Below are positions 63,990 to 64,000 of a stretch of 64,000 nt of DNA, piece after piece. Origin of the DNA: Lactobacillus sp. PV012 (GTDB taxonomy: Bacteria > Bacillota > Bacilli > Lactobacillales > Lactobacillaceae); assembly GCF_014522325.1 (NCBI RefSeq), contig NZ_CP041983.1, positions 682,001-746,000 of the forward strand, written 5' to 3'. The notes under the pieces were generated by a model. The model searched no databases. It was not told the origin of the DNA and was given only the letters and a program-made list of their open reading frames with translations. The position numbers and the translations under genes are program-made. Each line of letters starts with the position of its first letter. Positions within the stretch are counted from its first letter, which is position 1.

Positions 63990-64000
63990 AAATTTCAGAG
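63986..64000 (+). CDS. Start of a further gene, cut by the window end
   Basis: ATG at 63986-63988 overlaps the stop of the Rgg-like gene (atga) and reads MKISE to the window edge. It could be a downstream gene or a small peptide; five codons cannot tell. Confidence 0.3.

Overview
The window looks like chromosomal DNA of a low-GC lactic acid bacterium of the Lactobacillus gasseri / johnsonii / paragasseri / taiwanensis group. The evidence is the AT-rich sequence, the T-box-controlled tRNA synthetase operons, a choloylglycine-hydrolase family enzyme, a secreted NlpC/P60 protein with a short N-terminal domain of S-layer-associated type, and the runs relA-dtd / T-box-hisS-aspS and rpsU-yqeY-phoH-ybeY-era-recO / T-box-glyQS-dnaG-rpoD-trmK-nif3. 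This species assignment is inference from gene content; no database was searched.

Left accessory zone (1 to about 11 kb). The 3' end of apt is followed by a degenerate integrated element of about 4 kb. It is bounded by a 22-bp direct repeat (110-131 and 4128-4149) that restores the apt C-terminal codons, and apt's own terminator now lies beyond the right copy. The element holds a twice-frameshifted tyrosine integrase, a mazEF-type toxin-antitoxin pair, two small genes and an IS3-family insertion sequence. Just outside it is a two-spacer CRISPR mini-array (61-bp period). Then come cls, folA, a P-type H+-ATPase and a non-coding stretch with two solitary decayed CRISPR repeats, a tRNA-like sequence and a probable structured small RNA.

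Core zone (about 11 to 52 kb). This is housekeeping and metabolic DNA: tRNA-Ser(CGA), PAP2 phosphatase, eno, a SemiSWEET, an ABC-F protein, a penicillin-acylase/bile-salt-hydrolase relative, T-box(Met)-metQNI, hpt, fumC plus a fumarate reductase flavoprotein, a ThrE-like exporter, T-box(Met)-mmuM-mmuP, a secreted NlpC/P60 protein, ybaK, prmA, relA, dtd, T-box-hisS-aspS, msrA, a YitT protein, rpsU through recO, T-box(Gly)-glyQS, dnaG, rpoD, trmK, nif3 and pepT. The two Met T-boxes should switch on methionine import and homocysteine methylation from S-methylmethionine together when uncharged tRNA-Met accumulates.

Right accessory zone (about 52.2 to 64 kb). A prophage remnant comes first: an integrase tail, a broken small gene, an ImmA/IrrE-type metallopeptidase remnant cut by a fossil IS end, and the first 26 residues of a capsid scaffold-like protein. 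It surrounds two secreted proteins and a small membrane protein. Then comes a frameshifted Tim44-like gene and the wreck of a type I-E CRISPR-Cas locus: a Cas1 tail, a Cas2-DnaQ fusion split by one frameshift, a leader-like region, and only two repeats 290 bp apart. The end of the window holds a cell-envelope-looking cluster of zinc-ribbon membrane proteins (one of TcaA/YvbJ type), two sister lipoproteins and an Rgg-like regulator. Two of the zinc-ribbon genes share a duplicated upstream leader.

The most interesting signal is the eroded type I-E CRISPR-Cas system and its repeat fossils at five places. It is tied to a ~120-bp inverted repeat (9.1 kb and 57.5 kb) that carries a tRNA-like 3' end and a terminator.
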